This document shows, piece by piece, positions 14,624-22,552 of a stretch of DNA of 24,219 nucleotides. This DNA comes from Chloroflexota bacterium (GTDB lineage: Bacteria; Chloroflexota; UBA6077; CF-72): assembly GCA_019247135.1 (NCBI GenBank), contig JAFAPL010000961.1:1-24219 (forward strand), read 5' to 3'. The notes below the pieces were generated by a model. That model saw nothing but the letters and a program-made list of their open reading frames with translations. It did not search any database and was not told the origin of the DNA. How positions within the stretch are numbered: position 1 is the first letter of the stretch; the number at the start of each line of letters is the position of its first letter. Both the position numbers and the translations under genes were made by a program.

Positions 14624-16000
14624 ATGGAACGCGCGCCGAGTTTTGACACTACCCGCCGTCTGAGCCGACGCGAGATGCTGCGCGATGTCAGCTTGCCCGT
14701 CGTCGGCGGCCTGATGGCGCTTTCGCTCGCACCCGCCGTCGCCAGCGCCGCACCGAGCAGCGCGCCCGCGCAACAGTCGCAGGGCAGGCCGCTGACGCCC
14801 ACCTTCTATCAGTGGATCGTCGATCTGCACCCATCCTTGCCGCAGGTCAACGCCAACTTCGCTTCCTCGGTCGCTCCGCTCAATTTCCAGATTGCTCCAG
14901 TTCAGGGTTTCGGCATCGACCGCTTCGTCGCCGAAGCACGCGATAAGAGCAGCACCTGGGACGTGTACGTCGGCATGACTCCATTCGTCGAGATGTCGTC
15001 GCTGATCGCCGCCGACGTGATCGAGCCGTGGGACAACTACATCCCGCAAGACGTGCTGAACGACATCATCCCGTCCATTCGCAACGAGTGCACCGTCAAC
15101 GGGCACCTGTACAGCTGGCCGTTCTTGCTCGACATCATCATCATGGGCTGGAACACCGCGCAGAGCAGTCAGGCTGGCATCACGTCGATGCCGACCACGT
15201 GGGACGAGTACCTCGCGGACGCGCAGCAGGTTGTCAGCAATGGTGCCGCACCCTACGGCGCCGTGTTCGACGCACACGGCTGGCGATCCCTCGCTCCGAT
15301 CACACACAGCATCAGCACCAATGCGTACACGTCTGATGGCTTCTTCAACTTCACCAGTGATCCGGCGCTGCAAGCGCTGGACATCATGAAGCAAATGAAG
15401 GCGCTGTCGACTCCCAACGTATTGAATCCAGGCAACACGGATGGCGGAGTCAACGACACGCCGGATGAAAACGCGTTCGCCGCGCAGCAGGCGGCGTACT
15501 ACGTGAAGTACCAGAACGCGCCACTCCGGTTTGCGGCGACGTGGCCGGACCCCAGTGCGCTCGCGCTTGGTCCACTGCCGAAGACGGCTGGCGGTGAGGG
15601 CGCGACGGTCTTCTGGACGACTGGCGCGTGCCTGTTCAAGTACGGACAGAACAAGGACCAGGCCGCGCAGTACATGAATTCGCTCACGCATAACCTGGGC
15701 ATCTGGAAGGACTCGATCCTCGGCACGCCCACCAGTCATCCGGGTCAGCTGCCGTCGTATCAGTCCATTTATGCGCAGTGGAACGCGGAGAAGCCGGACT
15801 GGATGCAGGATTGGGTGCCGCTGGTGTTCGACCAGTTGAAGGTTGCCAGGGCGATTCCGAATGGGAAATTCGGCCTGACACAGTTCAACATCGGCCAGCC
15901 ATATTGGGAAAAATATTTGACGGGCCAGGAGTCAGACCCACGCGTGGCAATGCAAGCTGCATTCGACGCCGTTCAGGCTGAGGCCAAGAAGAGCGCGTAA
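14624..16000 (+). CDS. Sugar ABC transporter substrate-binding protein, Tat-exported
   Basis: Extracellular solute-binding protein of family 1 (MalE/UgpB-like), 458 residues. The N-terminus holds a twin-arginine motif SRREML (residues 14-19, Arg15-Arg16), a hydrophobic stretch (LPVVGGLMALSLAPAV) and an A-x-A cleavage site near residue 42 (ASA-AP), so export through the Tat pathway is likely. There is no lipobox cysteine, unlike most binding proteins of monoderm bacteria. The mature part has the usual bilobal features: WDVYVGMTPF, INGHLYSWPF-like NGHLYSWPFLLDIIIMGWN, MPTTWDEYLADAQ and AAFDAVQAEA at the C-terminus. AAAGGGG stands eight bases before the ATG. It is followed by two permease genes, which assign it to a carbohydrate uptake system; the sugar is unknown. 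Confidence 0.9.
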   Translation: MERAPSFDTTRRLSRREMLRDVSLPVVGGLMALSLAPAVASAAPSSAPAQQSQGRPLTPTFYQWIVDLHPSLPQVNANFASSVAPLNFQIAPVQGFGIDRFVAEARDKSSTWDVYVGMTPFVEMSSLIAADVIEPWDNYIPQDVLNDIIPSIRNECTVNGHLYSWPFLLDIIIMGWNTAQSSQAGITSMPTTWDEYLADAQQVVSNGAAPYGAVFDAHGWRSLAPITHSISTNAYTSDGFFNFTSDPALQALDIMKQMKALSTPNVLNPGNTDGGVNDTPDENAFAAQQAAYYVKYQNAPLRFAATWPDPSALALGPLPKTAGGEGATVFWTTGACLFKYGQNKDQAAQYMNSLTHNLGIWKDSILGTPTSHPGQLPSYQSIYAQWNAEKPDWMQDWVPLVFDQLKVARAIPNGKFGLTQFNIGQPYWEKYLTGQESDPRVAMQAAFDAVQAEAKKSA

Positions 16001-16141
16001 ATGACGGCCGAGCGCGGCGCGCTCTCTGGTGCCGCCTCGGCCGGCGTGCCCACGCGCATTGAGCCCGGCGCCGTTGCAATGCGGTCCACACAATCTGCGC
16101 CGCGACGCCTTCCTGGGCGCGACCGTCGCGAAAGCGAATAA
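16001..16141 (+). CDS. Possible 46-residue small ORF linking the binding protein and permease
   Basis: An ATG directly follows the TAA of the binding-protein gene, and its own TAA directly precedes the GTG of the permease gene, with no spare base on either side; all three are in one frame. The putative product (MTAERGALSGAASAG at its start, RRLPGRDRRESE at its end) is basic, with no membrane segment or known family. It could be a translated coupler, or simply spacer with a chance open frame, since high GC favours long frames. No ribosome site precedes it. Confidence 0.25.
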   Translation: MTAERGALSGAASAGVPTRIEPGAVAMRSTQSAPRRLPGRDRRESE

Positions 16142-17086
16142 GTGGCCTCCACCACTAGCGTCCGTGTACGCGGTGGACTGACCACCAGCCGGGCGGTCGC
16201 GCTCGGCCGCTACACCACGAGCTGGATCTTCCTCGTGCCGACGTTGATTTTCTTCGTCGGCTGGCAGCTCTATCCGATCCTGCGCGTGCTGTGGATGAGC
16301 TTCACCGATTACCACTTCCTGCGCAATCAGCCCGCGGCGTGGACCGGTGTCACCAACTACGTCAACGCAGCGGCGGACCCGCTGGTATGGACGGGTCTGC
16401 TGCGCGCGGCGACCTTCACGGCGCTGTTCCTGCCGGGCATGATCTTCGTGCCGATGGTGCTGGCGATCCTGGTGGATCGCGTGTCGCACCCCACGCTGGC
16501 CGCGACGTACCGGCTCATCCTCCTGATCCCCGCGGTGATTCCAGGGCCGTTGATCTTCGTGTTGTGGAAATGGCTCTACAACTTCAACATCGGCCCGATC
16601 AATTACCTGCTGGTGCAGGCGCACCTGACGACGCCGCAAACGGCGCCGCAGTGGCTGGGCGATCCCATCCTGACCTTGCCCGCGATCGCCATCATGGAAG
16701 TGTGGTGGGGGCTCGGCTACCACACGATGTTCTACCTGGCCGGACTCGCCGCGATTCCGCGTGAACTGTTCGAAGCCGCGCGCGTGGACGGCGCGAATGA
16801 GTGGAACCTTTTCTGGCATGTGACATTGCCCAGACTGCGGCCGATTCTGCTGGTCCTGGTGGTGCTGCGATTTGGCACCGCCATGGCGGTCATCGACGAG
16901 TATTTGATTCTGGGTGGTTTCAACCGCGCGCTGCCGACCTATACCTGGACGGTCTACATGTGGGACATGGCGGTCCAGATTGGCGACTGGTTCCAGGGGT
17001 ACGCCGCGGCGATCGGGTGGATTGGGGCGGTTGCCATGCTGATCGTGGTCGGCGGCCTGTTCTGGGTGTTCCGAGACCGTGATTAA
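16142..17086 (+). CDS. Sugar ABC transporter permease, MalF-type
   Basis: Inner-membrane permease of 314 residues with about six transmembrane helices (the first at roughly residues 27-50, with a short cytoplasmic N-terminus). The EAA loop that docks the ATPase is clear at 211-220 (EAARVDGANE, followed by WNLFWHVTLPRLRP). The early segment YPILRVLWMSFTDY is typical of MalF/UgpA-like subunits. It works with the binding protein upstream and the MalG-type permease downstream. The start is a GTG at 16142, 141 bp after the binding-protein stop, with only a weak purine-rich site before it. No ATP-binding subunit is encoded nearby, so a shared MsmX/MsiK-like ATPase elsewhere is expected. The pathway is carbohydrate uptake; the specific sugar cannot be read. 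Confidence 0.93.
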   Translation: MASTTSVRVRGGLTTSRAVALGRYTTSWIFLVPTLIFFVGWQLYPILRVLWMSFTDYHFLRNQPAAWTGVTNYVNAAADPLVWTGLLRAATFTALFLPGMIFVPMVLAILVDRVSHPTLAATYRLILLIPAVIPGPLIFVLWKWLYNFNIGPINYLLVQAHLTTPQTAPQWLGDPILTLPAIAIMEVWWGLGYHTMFYLAGLAAIPRELFEAARVDGANEWNLFWHVTLPRLRPILLVLVVLRFGTAMAVIDEYLILGGFNRALPTYTWTVYMWDMAVQIGDWFQGYAAAIGWIGAVAMLIVVGGLFWVFRDRD

Positions 17087-17111
17087 ACAAAGATTTTACA
17101 ATTTGCTTGCC

Positions 17112-17147
17112 CACGTGACGCCCTGCGTGACGCTCCACGTGACGCTT
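17112..17147. repeat. Three 12-bp tandem repeats between permease genes
   Basis: CACGTGACGCCC, TGCGTGACGCTC and CACGTGACGCTT follow one another with exact 12-base period from 17112; all share CGTGACGC. They lie in the 113-bp gap between the two permease genes, after an AT-rich stretch (17083-17106). They could be operator sites, an RNA-processing or stability element, or a short sequence duplication. The next twelve bases show only partial similarity. Confidence 0.7.
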
Positions 17148-17199
17148 CGCGATTACGCTGAGCGATATATGAAGGCGCGCGGGCGGAGAGCGACAGGCG

Positions 17200-18072
17200 A
17201 TGACGACCACGGCCACCACCTTTAATTACCCCGCGCGGCGGCGGGGCGTGCCGCCGACGACGATCCTCCGCCACGTGGTGCTGGTGATCTTCATGTTGAT
17301 CATCCTGCTGCCACTGGCGTGGGTGCTGCTGCTCTCGGTCAAGTCCATCCAGGACGCATATCGGCCTGGGTTCTGGCCGCAACACTTCGATTTCAGCCAC
17401 TACACGTACGCGCTCAACAACATCCCGACACTGCCGCGCAACATGCTCAACAGTGTGCTGGTGACCACGGGAACGGTCGTGGTGACGACGATCTGCGCGG
17501 TCCTCGGCGGTTACGCATTGGTTCACCTGGAGCTGCCTGGCAAGGCGATTGTCCTGGCCATGCTGGTCGCGTCGATGTTTTTCCCCACCCGCGTGACGTC
17601 GTTGATTGCAATCTTCGAAACCCAGCGCGCTCTGGGTCTGATCAACACGACGGCCGGCTTGATCCTGCCTTACGTCACGCTGAACCTGGCGCTGAGCGTG
17701 TTCATCATGCGCGGCATCTTCGAGCAAATCTCGCATGAGATCGTCGACGCAGCACGAATTGATGGCGCCGGCGCCTGGCGCACGCTGCTGTCCGTCCTCC
17801 TGCCACTCACGCGCAATGGGATCGTGGTGGTGATCATTGTCAACTTCGTGACGGCCTGGGGCGAATACCTGCTCGCGGTCACGTTGACCAACGATCAGGA
17901 GGTACGGACCCTGCCAGTCGTGCTTGCGGGTGCATTTGGTGGCATGGGTCAATGGGCCTGGCCGCGGATCGCGGCGGTGTACATGATGGCTGTTGCGCCC
18001 GGCCTGATCGCGTTCGCGCTCACGCAGCGCTGGTATATGCGCGGACTGCAAGAAGGCGCGCTGAAGTACTGA
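17200..18072 (+). CDS. Sugar ABC transporter permease, MalG-type
   Basis: Second permease of the importer, 290 residues, with about six membrane helices. The N-terminal helix (VVLVIFMLIILLPLAWVLLLSVK) and the phrase MLNSVLVTTGTVVVTTICAVLGGYAL are typical of MalG/UgpE-like subunits. The EAA loop is at 183-192 (DAARIDGAGA, then WRTLLSVLLPLTR), with Asp in place of the first Glu, as often seen. The end GLIAFALTQRWYMRGLQEGALKY is the classic MalG-type C-terminus (usually ...GA.KG). ATG 17200 is preceded by GGCGGAGAG, a rather distant ribosome site. The 113-bp gap from the first permease is unusually long for such an operon and holds three 12-bp repeats. The gene ends 13 bases from the stop of the convergent response regulator. 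Confidence 0.93.
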   Translation: MTTTATTFNYPARRRGVPPTTILRHVVLVIFMLIILLPLAWVLLLSVKSIQDAYRPGFWPQHFDFSHYTYALNNIPTLPRNMLNSVLVTTGTVVVTTICAVLGGYALVHLELPGKAIVLAMLVASMFFPTRVTSLIAIFETQRALGLINTTAGLILPYVTLNLALSVFIMRGIFEQISHEIVDAARIDGAGAWRTLLSVLLPLTRNGIVVVIIVNFVTAWGEYLLAVTLTNDQEVRTLPVVLAGAFGGMGQWAWPRIAAVYMMAVAPGLIAFALTQRWYMRGLQEGALKY

Positions 18073-18085
18073 GCTGCCTACACCG

Positions 18086-18481
18086 TCAACCGCCGGTCAG
18101 TCGGCCTGGGCTAGCCAACACTCGCTCGAGATTGTCGAGCAGGTCGTCGACGTCGAACGGTTTGGTCAGGCACGCATCGGCCCCGAGTTTGCGGAGATCC
18201 GTTTCGACGTTCGGATCCATCTGCGCCGAGGCCACGAGAATCGGGATATCGTCCCCATCGGTCAGGTCGCGGTAGGAATTCAGGAATTGCCAGCCATCGA
18301 CATTCGGCATCGACAGATCGAGCACGATGGCGCTCGGTCGGCGCGCGCGTAAGCTGTCCAGCGCTTCCAAACCGTCCGCCGCGCACTCGGCACGATACCC
18401 ACTCGCGCGCAGGGTGTCCGACACCACGCGCCGAATGGAGTCGTCGTCGTCAATCACCAGCACGAGTGGAGGCGTGCCCAC
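18086..18481 (-). CDS. Single-domain response regulator (CheY-like receiver)
   Basis: Receiver-only protein of 131 residues. The acidic pocket is DDDD at 11-14, the phosphoacceptor Asp55 lies in IVLDLSMPNVDGW, the switch Ser85 in ILVASAQ, and Lys107 in LTKPFD; all essential residues are present, so phosphorylation is expected. No output domain follows. No histidine kinase or chemotaxis gene is in the window, so its partner is unknown; it may serve as a phosphotransfer or protein-interaction module. GTG 18481 is the likely start, directly before the VLVIDDD strand. It lies 44 nt downstream of the second LLM oxidoreductase gene on the same strand and may be co-transcribed, although the two have no obvious functional link. 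Confidence 0.9.
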   Translation of the reverse strand: MGTPPLVLVIDDDDSIRRVVSDTLRASGYRAECAADGLEALDSLRARRPSAIVLDLSMPNVDGWQFLNSYRDLTDGDDIPILVASAQMDPNVETDLRKLGADACLTKPFDVDDLLDNLERVLASPGRLTGG

Positions 18482-18525
18482 CCGAGCTGTCGTTGCATTT
18501 TGTGTGCCGGTGGGACTCCGCGGTC

Positions 18526-19413
18526 TCAGTCTCGCGCGGCTGATACCGCTTCGGCGAGGCGGTCCAACGCCTCGGGCGTGTATGGCGCGAATTCGATCAT
18601 CACGTGCTGGATGCCAAGCGCGGAGTACCCGCGCAGCGCGGCGGCGATCTTCTGCGGCGTCCCGGTAAGCGGCTCGCGGATCGGCCCCGACCCGCCGAGG
18701 TCGGGAAATGCGACTCCAACCGAAGCGGTGATGCCGAGCGTTGCCGGGTCGCGACCCGACTGCTCGCAGGCGTCGCGGACGAGTTGCAGGCGTGCGTGGA
18801 TGGACTCCGGTCGGCCATGCCAGGCGCTATTCCAGCTGTCGGCGTACTGTGCCGCGATGCGCAGCATGCGCGGGCCCGCGCCGGCGATCATGATCGGCGG
18901 TCCGCCCGGGCGTGGGCCGCGCGGCAGGAGCTCGCACTGGTCCGCCGCGTAGTAGCTGCCGTGGAAGTTCACATAACCTTCGCGGAGTAGCGGGCGGATG
19001 ATCTGGAGGGCTTCCTCGAATCGTGACGCGCGGTGGTCGAATGGAAACCCGAACGCGTCGAATTCCGGCTGATGCCAGCCGGCGCCGAGCCCGAGTGTCA
19101 GACGGCCGCCGCTGATCTCGTCCAGGGTCGCGGCCATTTTCGCCAACAGGGCAGGATTACGGAACTGCGTGCACAGCACCAGGGTGCCCAGCTCCACGCG
19201 TTGGGTGGCTTCGGCGAGGGCGGACAGCATGGTCCAGCACTCCCAGATGCCGTCGGTGGGTCGGCCGGGCCAGCGGTACAGCAGGTGGTCGTACAGCCAG
19301 ATGGAGTCGAAGCCGGCGGCCTCGATGCGTCGCGCCATGTCGCGGATCTGCGTGTAGGACGGCGGCTGTCCGCCGGGCAGAGCGCCGAGCCGCACGACGG
19401 CGCCGATCTTCAT
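18526..19413 (-). CDS. LLM-class F420-dependent (or FMN) oxidoreductase
   Basis: A second luciferase-like oxidoreductase, 295 residues, different from the one at 7876-8802. It shows IEAAGFDSIWLYDHLLYRWPG, LSALAEATQRVELGTLVLCTQFRNPALLAKMAATLDEISGGRLTLGLGAGWHQPEFDAFG and GPRPGGPPIMIAGAGPRMLRIAAQYADSWN (each given here as separate adjoining signature segments). These cover the substrate pocket and cofactor phosphate site of F420-type members. The open frame runs upstream to 19668, but that part lies over the divergent hisN gene and shows no homology. ATG 19413 (MKIGAVVRLG) matches the barrel start and is used here. Only 30 bp separate it from the start of hisN. The reaction and substrate are unknown. 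Confidence 0.9.
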   Translation of the reverse strand: MKIGAVVRLGALPGGQPPSYTQIRDMARRIEAAGFDSIWLYDHLLYRWPGRPTDGIWECWTMLSALAEATQRVELGTLVLCTQFRNPALLAKMAATLDEISGGRLTLGLGAGWHQPEFDAFGFPFDHRASRFEEALQIIRPLLREGYVNFHGSYYAADQCELLPRGPRPGGPPIMIAGAGPRMLRIAAQYADSWNSAWHGRPESIHARLQLVRDACEQSGRDPATLGITASVGVAFPDLGGSGPIREPLTGTPQKIAAALRGYSALGIQHVMIEFAPYTPEALDRLAEAVSAARD

Positions 19414-19429
19414 CGTCACGGTATCAGGG

Positions 19430-19435
19430 TATGCT
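19430..19435 (+). promoter_or_regulatory. Candidate -10 box (TATGCT) before the histidinol phosphatase
   Basis: TATGCT lies eight bases before ATG 19444. GGAGG (19436-19440) fills the interval, too close (three bases) for an efficient ribosome site, so a leaderless or near-leaderless start is plausible. The divergent LLM gene starts only 30 bp away. Confidence 0.4.
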
Positions 19436-19443
19436 GGAGGCAC

Positions 19444-20238
19444 ATGGGCGTGCGGGACCTTGCGGACGATTTGCGCGTGGCACTCGAGATTGCCGATCGA
19501 GCGGATGCGATCAGTTTGCGCTATTTTCGAACGGAAGGACTGACGGTTGAGAATAAACCGGACCTGACGCCGGTGACCCAGGCTGATCGAGAAATCGAGC
19601 GCATGGTGCGCGACCGACTGGCCGAATCGCGTCCGGAGGATTCGGTACTCGGGGAGGAGTTTGGACACAGTGGCGGGACCAGCGGTGCGCGCTGGATCGT
19701 CGATCCAATTGACGGGACCAAGCGGTTCATGCGCGGACTGCCGGTATTTGCGACGCTGCTGGCATTAGAGGTTGACGGTCGGATCGTCGTCGGAGTCGCC
19801 TCGGCTCCGGCAATAAGGCAGCGGTGGTGGGCAGCGCGCGGCCTGGGTGCGTTCAACAACGACGGCCAGCTGCACGTGTCTCACGTCAGCCAGCTGCAAG
19901 ACGCGCATCTGGCGCACGCCAGTCTGGACGGATGGCTGGAAACGCGACAGATGCACCGGCTAGAGAACATCGCAGAGAACGCCTGGAGCACGACGGGGAT
20001 TGGGGATTTCTGGTGTCACGTGCTGGTGGCCGAAGGGGCGCTCGATGCGGCCCTGGAGCCTACGGCGATGTTATGGGACTTGGCAGCGCTCAAAATCATC
20101 GTGGAGGAAGCCGGCGGGAAGCTGACCGATTTTCAGAACGTGGACTCTGCCAACGGGCCGAGCGCTCTCACCTCCAACGGGACCGCCCTCCACCAGGAGC
20201 TATACGCGCTGCTTCAGGCGATGCCGTCGACCAGGTGA
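19444..20238 (+). CDS. hisN: Histidinol-phosphatase, inositol-monophosphatase family
   Basis: Mg-dependent phosphatase of 264 residues, similar to the HisN-type histidinol-phosphate phosphatases of actinobacteria, which release histidinol in histidine synthesis. The family metal motifs are present: LGEEFG (69-74), DPIDGTKRF (87-95) and the distal WDLAALKIIVEEAGG. The N-terminal ADAISLRYFR and KPDLTPVTQADREIE are typical of HisN rather than of SuhB or CysQ, but inositol-1-phosphatase activity is not excluded. An open frame extends far upstream to 19033, but this region belongs to the opposite-strand LLM gene; ATG 19444 is preceded by TATGCT. GTG 19450 is an alternative. The last 25 nt overlap the end of ppk1 on the other strand. 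Confidence 0.85.
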   Translation: MGVRDLADDLRVALEIADRADAISLRYFRTEGLTVENKPDLTPVTQADREIERMVRDRLAESRPEDSVLGEEFGHSGGTSGARWIVDPIDGTKRFMRGLPVFATLLALEVDGRIVVGVASAPAIRQRWWAARGLGAFNNDGQLHVSHVSQLQDAHLAHASLDGWLETRQMHRLENIAENAWSTTGIGDFWCHVLVAEGALDAALEPTAMLWDLAALKIIVEEAGGKLTDFQNVDSANGPSALTSNGTALHQELYALLQAMPSTR

Positions 20239-22397
20239 GCGCGTGCGATGCGTCGGCCGAAGCGACGGCGTCGGCGCGCCGCCAGCAATTTCGGCGATAA
20301 CTCACGCCTGGCGAGCCATTCGTAGAGCGCTTGCTGGCAACCACGATCCGCTGGATCGGCTGAGGTCTGCACGTAGCTCCCGTCGGATTGCATTTGCCAG
20401 GTGTTGCGATTGGGCATCACCTGCAAGTCCAGGATCGCTTTCAATGTCTCACGGCTGAGTGGATCGTCCACCGGCACGAGCACTTCGACGCGATGCTCCA
20501 GGTTGCGTTTCATGCAGTCGGCGGACCCGATGAAGTACTCCTCAGCTCCACCATTCAGAAAATAGTAGATCCGAGAATGTTCGAGAAAACGGCCGACGAC
20601 GCTGACCACCTTGACAGTTTCGGAGAGTCCAGGCAGCCCCGGCCGGAGGCGGCACGTGTCGCGAACGATCAGCTCCACGCGCACGCCGTCCTGCGCGGCG
20701 CGATACAGTGCGGCCGTGATGTCCGCGTCCTCGAGCGCGTTCATCTTGAAGCGGAGGAGCCCCTGTGCGCCGAGCCTGCGTTCGCGGTCGATACGTTCGA
20801 GCAGCGCGGATTTGAGCCTTACGGGACCGGGCAACAGCTTCCGATAACCGCGCCCGGGGCCGTAGCCGGTGGTCAGATAATTGAACAGCTCGGTGACGTC
20901 CTGTACGATCGCCTGATCGGTCGTGAACAGTCCGATATCGGAATAGATGCGCGCGGTATCCGGATGGTAATTGCCCGTGCCGAGATGAACGTAGCGCCGC
21001 AGCCCATCATAATCCTGGCGGACGACGAGCAGCACTTTGCTGTGTGTTTTGTAGCCCACCACACCGTAGCTGACGTGAATGCCGGCATCCTGGAGCTGCT
21101 CGGCGAACGCGATGTTGGCCGCTTCGTCGAAGCGAGCTTTCAGCTCCACGACGACCGCCACTTGTTTGCCGTTCCGCGCGGCTTCCTCCAGGTGGGCGAC
21201 GAAACGCGCGTCGCGCGAGGTGCGGTAGAGCGTCATTTTGATTGCACGCACTTTGGGGTCGGTGCTCGCGTCGCGGAGAAAGCGATCGACGCTGGCTGCG
21301 AACGACTCGTACGGATGCACAACCAGCAGCGAGCCGGCGTCGCGAAGGCTGTGAAAGATGTTGCGCTCGGGAGGCAGTCGCGGCGTTTCGATGGGATGAA
21401 ATGGCGGATCGTGAAGCGCGGCTATGTCGATGCCGACCAGCTCCATCAAGTCGCGCACCGCGAGCATGCCGGTCGTGTCGAAGACGTCCTCCGTATCATT
21501 CAGTCCGAGCTGGGCTGACAGAATGCTCCGATGCTGGGGGTTCATGCCGGGCTCCAGCTCGAGGCGCACCATCGGCGCAAAGCGTCGCTCGCGGACTTCC
21601 GACTCGATGAGCTCGAGAAGGTCGTCGGCTTCTTCCTCGTCCCGTTCGGTATTCGCGTTGCGGGTGACACGGAACAGCTCACACGAGGTGATGCTCAGGC
21701 CGGGGAACAGTGAGTCCAGCGTGTGAACCATCAGCTCTTCGAGGCGGATGTAGTGATGCTTCGTGCCGATGCGTAACAGACGCGGAATGTCTTGCCCGAC
21801 CGGGACCTTGACGCGCGCGAGGATGGGATCGGGGCTGCCCACGGGTACACCCGTCACGAGCAGATTCAGCGAAAGGTTGGAGATGAATGGGAACGGGTGG
21901 GCTGGATCCAGCGCGAGTGGAGTCACCAGCGGAAACACGTTCTTTTCGTAATACGCTCGCAAGTCGGCGCGCTCGCGTGTGTTCAGCTCGTGCCAGGACA
22001 GCAGGCGGATATCGTGCTCGGCGAGCTCGCTCAGCAGGCGGCACTCCAGCTCAAAGCGTTGGCGCTCGAACTCGCGCACCCAGGCGTAACACTCGGCGAT
22101 CTGCTGCGAAGCCGTGCGTCCGTCGACCGTGGGCTCGGGCACCCCGGCGGCAGCTTGCTGCTTGAGGCCGCCAATGCGCTTCATGAAGAACTCGTCGATG
22201 TTGGATGCCGTGATCGCCAGGAACTTGACGCGTTCCAGGAGCGGGTTGCGCTCGTCTTCGGCCTCGGCGATCACGCGAAGATTGAAGTTGAGCCACGTCA
22301 GTTCCCGATTCAGGTACAGGGCGGGGTCGTCGAGACCAGTCGGGTGCGCACGATCCTGGGTTCGCGGCGGGCTTGTGACTGCGGTGCGCACCAGCAC
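20214..22397 (-). CDS. ppk1: Polyphosphate kinase 1
   Basis: Membrane-associated enzyme of 727 residues, the usual PPK1 length, that reversibly polymerises the gamma phosphate of ATP into polyphosphate. It opens with LYLNRELTWLNFNLRVIAEA (N-terminal domain) and SNIDEFFMKRIGGL. The two phospholipase-D-like catalytic domains have HxK as THSK (His452, corresponding to the autophosphorylated His435 of E. coli) and LEHSRIYYF (His607, corresponding to His592). YRTSRDARFV, HLGTGNYHPDTARIYSDIGLF and GSADCMKRNLEHRVE are also typical, and the end is rich in arginine. GTG 22397 is the furthest possible start; TAGACT stands eight bases upstream. Its 3' end overlaps hisN by 25 nt. The MFS gene upstream is divergent. 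Role: phosphate and energy storage, stress survival. Confidence 0.95.
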   Translation of the reverse strand: MLVRTAVTSPPRTQDRAHPTGLDDPALYLNRELTWLNFNLRVIAEAEDERNPLLERVKFLAITASNIDEFFMKRIGGLKQQAAAGVPEPTVDGRTASQQIAECYAWVREFERQRFELECRLLSELAEHDIRLLSWHELNTRERADLRAYYEKNVFPLVTPLALDPAHPFPFISNLSLNLLVTGVPVGSPDPILARVKVPVGQDIPRLLRIGTKHHYIRLEELMVHTLDSLFPGLSITSCELFRVTRNANTERDEEEADDLLELIESEVRERRFAPMVRLELEPGMNPQHRSILSAQLGLNDTEDVFDTTGMLAVRDLMELVGIDIAALHDPPFHPIETPRLPPERNIFHSLRDAGSLLVVHPYESFAASVDRFLRDASTDPKVRAIKMTLYRTSRDARFVAHLEEAARNGKQVAVVVELKARFDEAANIAFAEQLQDAGIHVSYGVVGYKTHSKVLLVVRQDYDGLRRYVHLGTGNYHPDTARIYSDIGLFTTDQAIVQDVTELFNYLTTGYGPGRGYRKLLPGPVRLKSALLERIDRERRLGAQGLLRFKMNALEDADITAALYRAAQDGVRVELIVRDTCRLRPGLPGLSETVKVVSVVGRFLEHSRIYYFLNGGAEEYFIGSADCMKRNLEHRVEVLVPVDDPLSRETLKAILDLQVMPNRNTWQMQSDGSYVQTSADPADRGCQQALYEWLARRELSPKLLAARRRRRFGRRIARAHLVDGIA

Positions 22398-22405
22398 GAG
22401 TGTTG

Positions 22406-22411
22406 AGTCTA
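22406..22411 (-). promoter_or_regulatory. Candidate -10 box (TAGACT) before ppk1
   Basis: On the minus strand TAGACT is followed by eight bases and GTG 22397. No ribosome site lies between. It is part of the palindrome GTCTAGAC (22408-22415 on the plus strand), so a regulator site is also possible. Confidence 0.4.
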
Positions 22412-22475
22412 GACCGTCTGAGTCTCCTTCGCATCATGTGCCACAGGCCCAACACACGTGCATCGACGCACTGGC

Positions 22476-22527
22476 ACGGGCACTGCAGTGCAGACGTTGC
22501 TTGTTCAAAGAGCACCAGAGTGCCCGT
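22476..22527 (+). promoter_or_regulatory. Inverted repeats in the leader of the MFS gene
   Basis: ACGGGCACT (22476-22484) pairs with AGTGCCCGT (22519-22527) across a 34-base loop. The first arm overlaps the 12-bp palindrome GCACTGCAGTGC (22480-22491). These lie in the 155-bp gap between divergent ppk1 and the MFS gene, ending about 14 bases before its GGAGG ribosome site. They could be an operator or a leader hairpin; no regulator gene is adjacent. Confidence 0.3.
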
Positions 22528-22552
22528 TGGAAAGCAACCTGGAGGTCTGCGG

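Noticed and set aside
14555..15739. 394-residue minus-strand open frame
   Set aside because: It is a mirror of the ABC binding-protein gene and is arginine- and valine-rich without domains.
17112..17147. CRISPR array
   Set aside because: The repeat unit is 12 bp with no spacers of uniform length, and no cas genes are present.
19033..19443. Upstream extension of the hisN frame
   Set aside because: It lies entirely over the opposite-strand LLM gene and has no inositol-phosphatase motif; homology begins near 19444.
19414..19668. N-terminal extension of the second LLM oxidoreductase (85 extra residues)
   Set aside because: It is antisense to hisN, shows no homology, and ATG 19413 matches the conserved barrel start.
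22400..22552. Upstream extension of the MFS frame
   Set aside because: There is no hydrophobic or homologous content, and GGAGG seven bases before ATG 22553 fixes the start.
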